The notes under the pieces: generated by a model
What the model saw: only the letters and a program-made list of their open reading frames with translations
Told to the model about the DNA's origin: nothing
The model's database searches: none
Shown: positions 63,622 through 64,000 of the stretch, piece after piece
How positions within the stretch are numbered: the first letter of the stretch is position 1
How the letters are laid out: every line of letters starts with the position of its first letter
Translations under genes and position numbers: made by a program
NCBI GenBank assembly: GCA_016861025.1
Contig: BOKO01000005.1
Span: forward strand, 186,001 to 250,000
Length of the DNA stretch: 64,000 nucleotides
Reading direction: 5' to 3'
Origin: Chloroflexota bacterium
GTDB taxonomy: Bacteria; Chloroflexota; Anaerolineae; Caldilineales; Caldilineaceae

Positions 63622-64000
63622 ATGACCGTTCAGAGCGTTGTTGCCCGTCGTCGTGAACAGCGGCGTGAGCGCCAATCCGCCGCTGCCGTCCATCCTGTCG
63701 CCCAACCTGTCAACAAACTTCCCGTCTATGAACTCGTAGACGAGGCGGCATTGCAGTTGATCGACGATGCGTCAATGACAATCCTCGAAGAGATCGGCAT
63801 CGATTTCTACGACGACGATGCACTGGCCGTGCTGGCGGCAAATGGCGCGGTGGTTAAGGGTTCGACCGTCTACTTCGACCGCAAGTTGCTGCGCAAGTGC
63901 GTCAGTCAGGCGCCAACACATTTCACACAGCTTGCGCGCAATCCAGAGCGCAACGTCATCATCGGCGGCAGACACATCACCTTTGCGCCTGTCTATGGCC
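63622..64000 (+). CDS. Trimethylamine methyltransferase (MttB) family protein, 3' truncated
   Basis: The first 126 residues run off the window end. LPVYELVDEAALQLIDDASMTILEEIGIDFYDDDALAVLAANGA and FDRKLLRKCVSQAPTHFTQLARNPER match the N-terminal part of MttB-superfamily corrinoid methyltransferases. GGAAGG precedes the ATG. Most bacterial members lack pyrrolysine and use other quaternary amines such as glycine betaine; the diagnostic region is not visible here. Confidence 0.85.
   Translation, partial: MTVQSVVARRREQRRERQSAAAVHPVAQPVNKLPVYELVDEAALQLIDDASMTILEEIGIDFYDDDALAVLAANGAVVKGSTVYFDRKLLRKCVSQAPTHFTQLARNPERNVIIGGRHITFAPVYG

Noticed and set aside
63622..64000. Pyrrolysine-containing MttB
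   Set aside because: No in-frame TAG is seen, and the region that would carry it is outside the window.

Overview
The window reads as a chromosomal segment of a GC-rich member of the Chloroflexota, most likely near Caldilinea and relatives. This is inferred from content, not from a marker gene. The signs are very large secreted proteins carrying a [FY]LPxx box next to the signal peptide or at the extreme C terminus, a mevalonate-pathway gene pair, abundant 7-bp short tandem repeats, and Chloroflexota-like versions of housekeeping genes. I see no prophage, insertion sequence, CRISPR array or rRNA operon.

1-5.4 kb holds a 5'-truncated CrtI-like flavin oxidoreductase, L-lactate dehydrogenase and a DNA photolyase on the plus strand, then a terminator and a convergent PKD-domain surface protein. 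5.4-15.2 kb is one giant secreted protein of about 3,258 residues. It is a mosaic in which two AT-richer blocks (an M23-like domain, and a PA14 plus glycine-rich region) sit in very GC-rich DNA. 15.3-24.4 kb carries a Ycf46-like AAA ATPase, the minus-strand run mgtE, tgt, uppP and a phosphate-binding-like lipoprotein, an aldo/keto reductase, and a small lipoprotein. mgtE has a long leader with its own promoter, a small ORF and a terminator. 24.6-33.3 kb carries a subtilisin-like protease whose catalytic domain is interrupted by two DUF4397 modules, a methyltransferase, a rhodanese, an ABC exporter, and a GrdB-related gene whose in-frame TGA is very probably selenocysteine (UxxC motif followed by a SECIS-like hairpin).

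33.4-46 kb carries an R2lox-type Mn/Fe oxidase, a three-gene module of antiporter-like (NuoM/N-like) membrane proteins, HMG-CoA reductase and HMG-CoA synthase, a CapA-like protein, and a thiol-oxidation cluster: a membrane-anchored DsbA followed by a DsbB fused to a cytochrome c. 45.5-55.5 kb is mostly housekeeping: pth, mfd, an AraC regulator facing a DUF1772 gene, a small multidrug-type transporter, ftsH and rlmN. mfd contains two in-frame blocks of the same short repeats seen between genes.

55.5-57.3 kb is dense in RNA and small genes: rpmB (L28), a compact transcription unit with a 19-residue ORF, six tRNA genes (Leu, Ala, Gly, Phe, Gln, His in transcription order) with internal terminators, and the RNase P RNA gene rnpB. 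57.5-64 kb holds the fatty-acid kinase pair fakA/fakB, recG, a repeat-rich membrane protein, and the start of an MttB-family methyltransferase cut by the window end.
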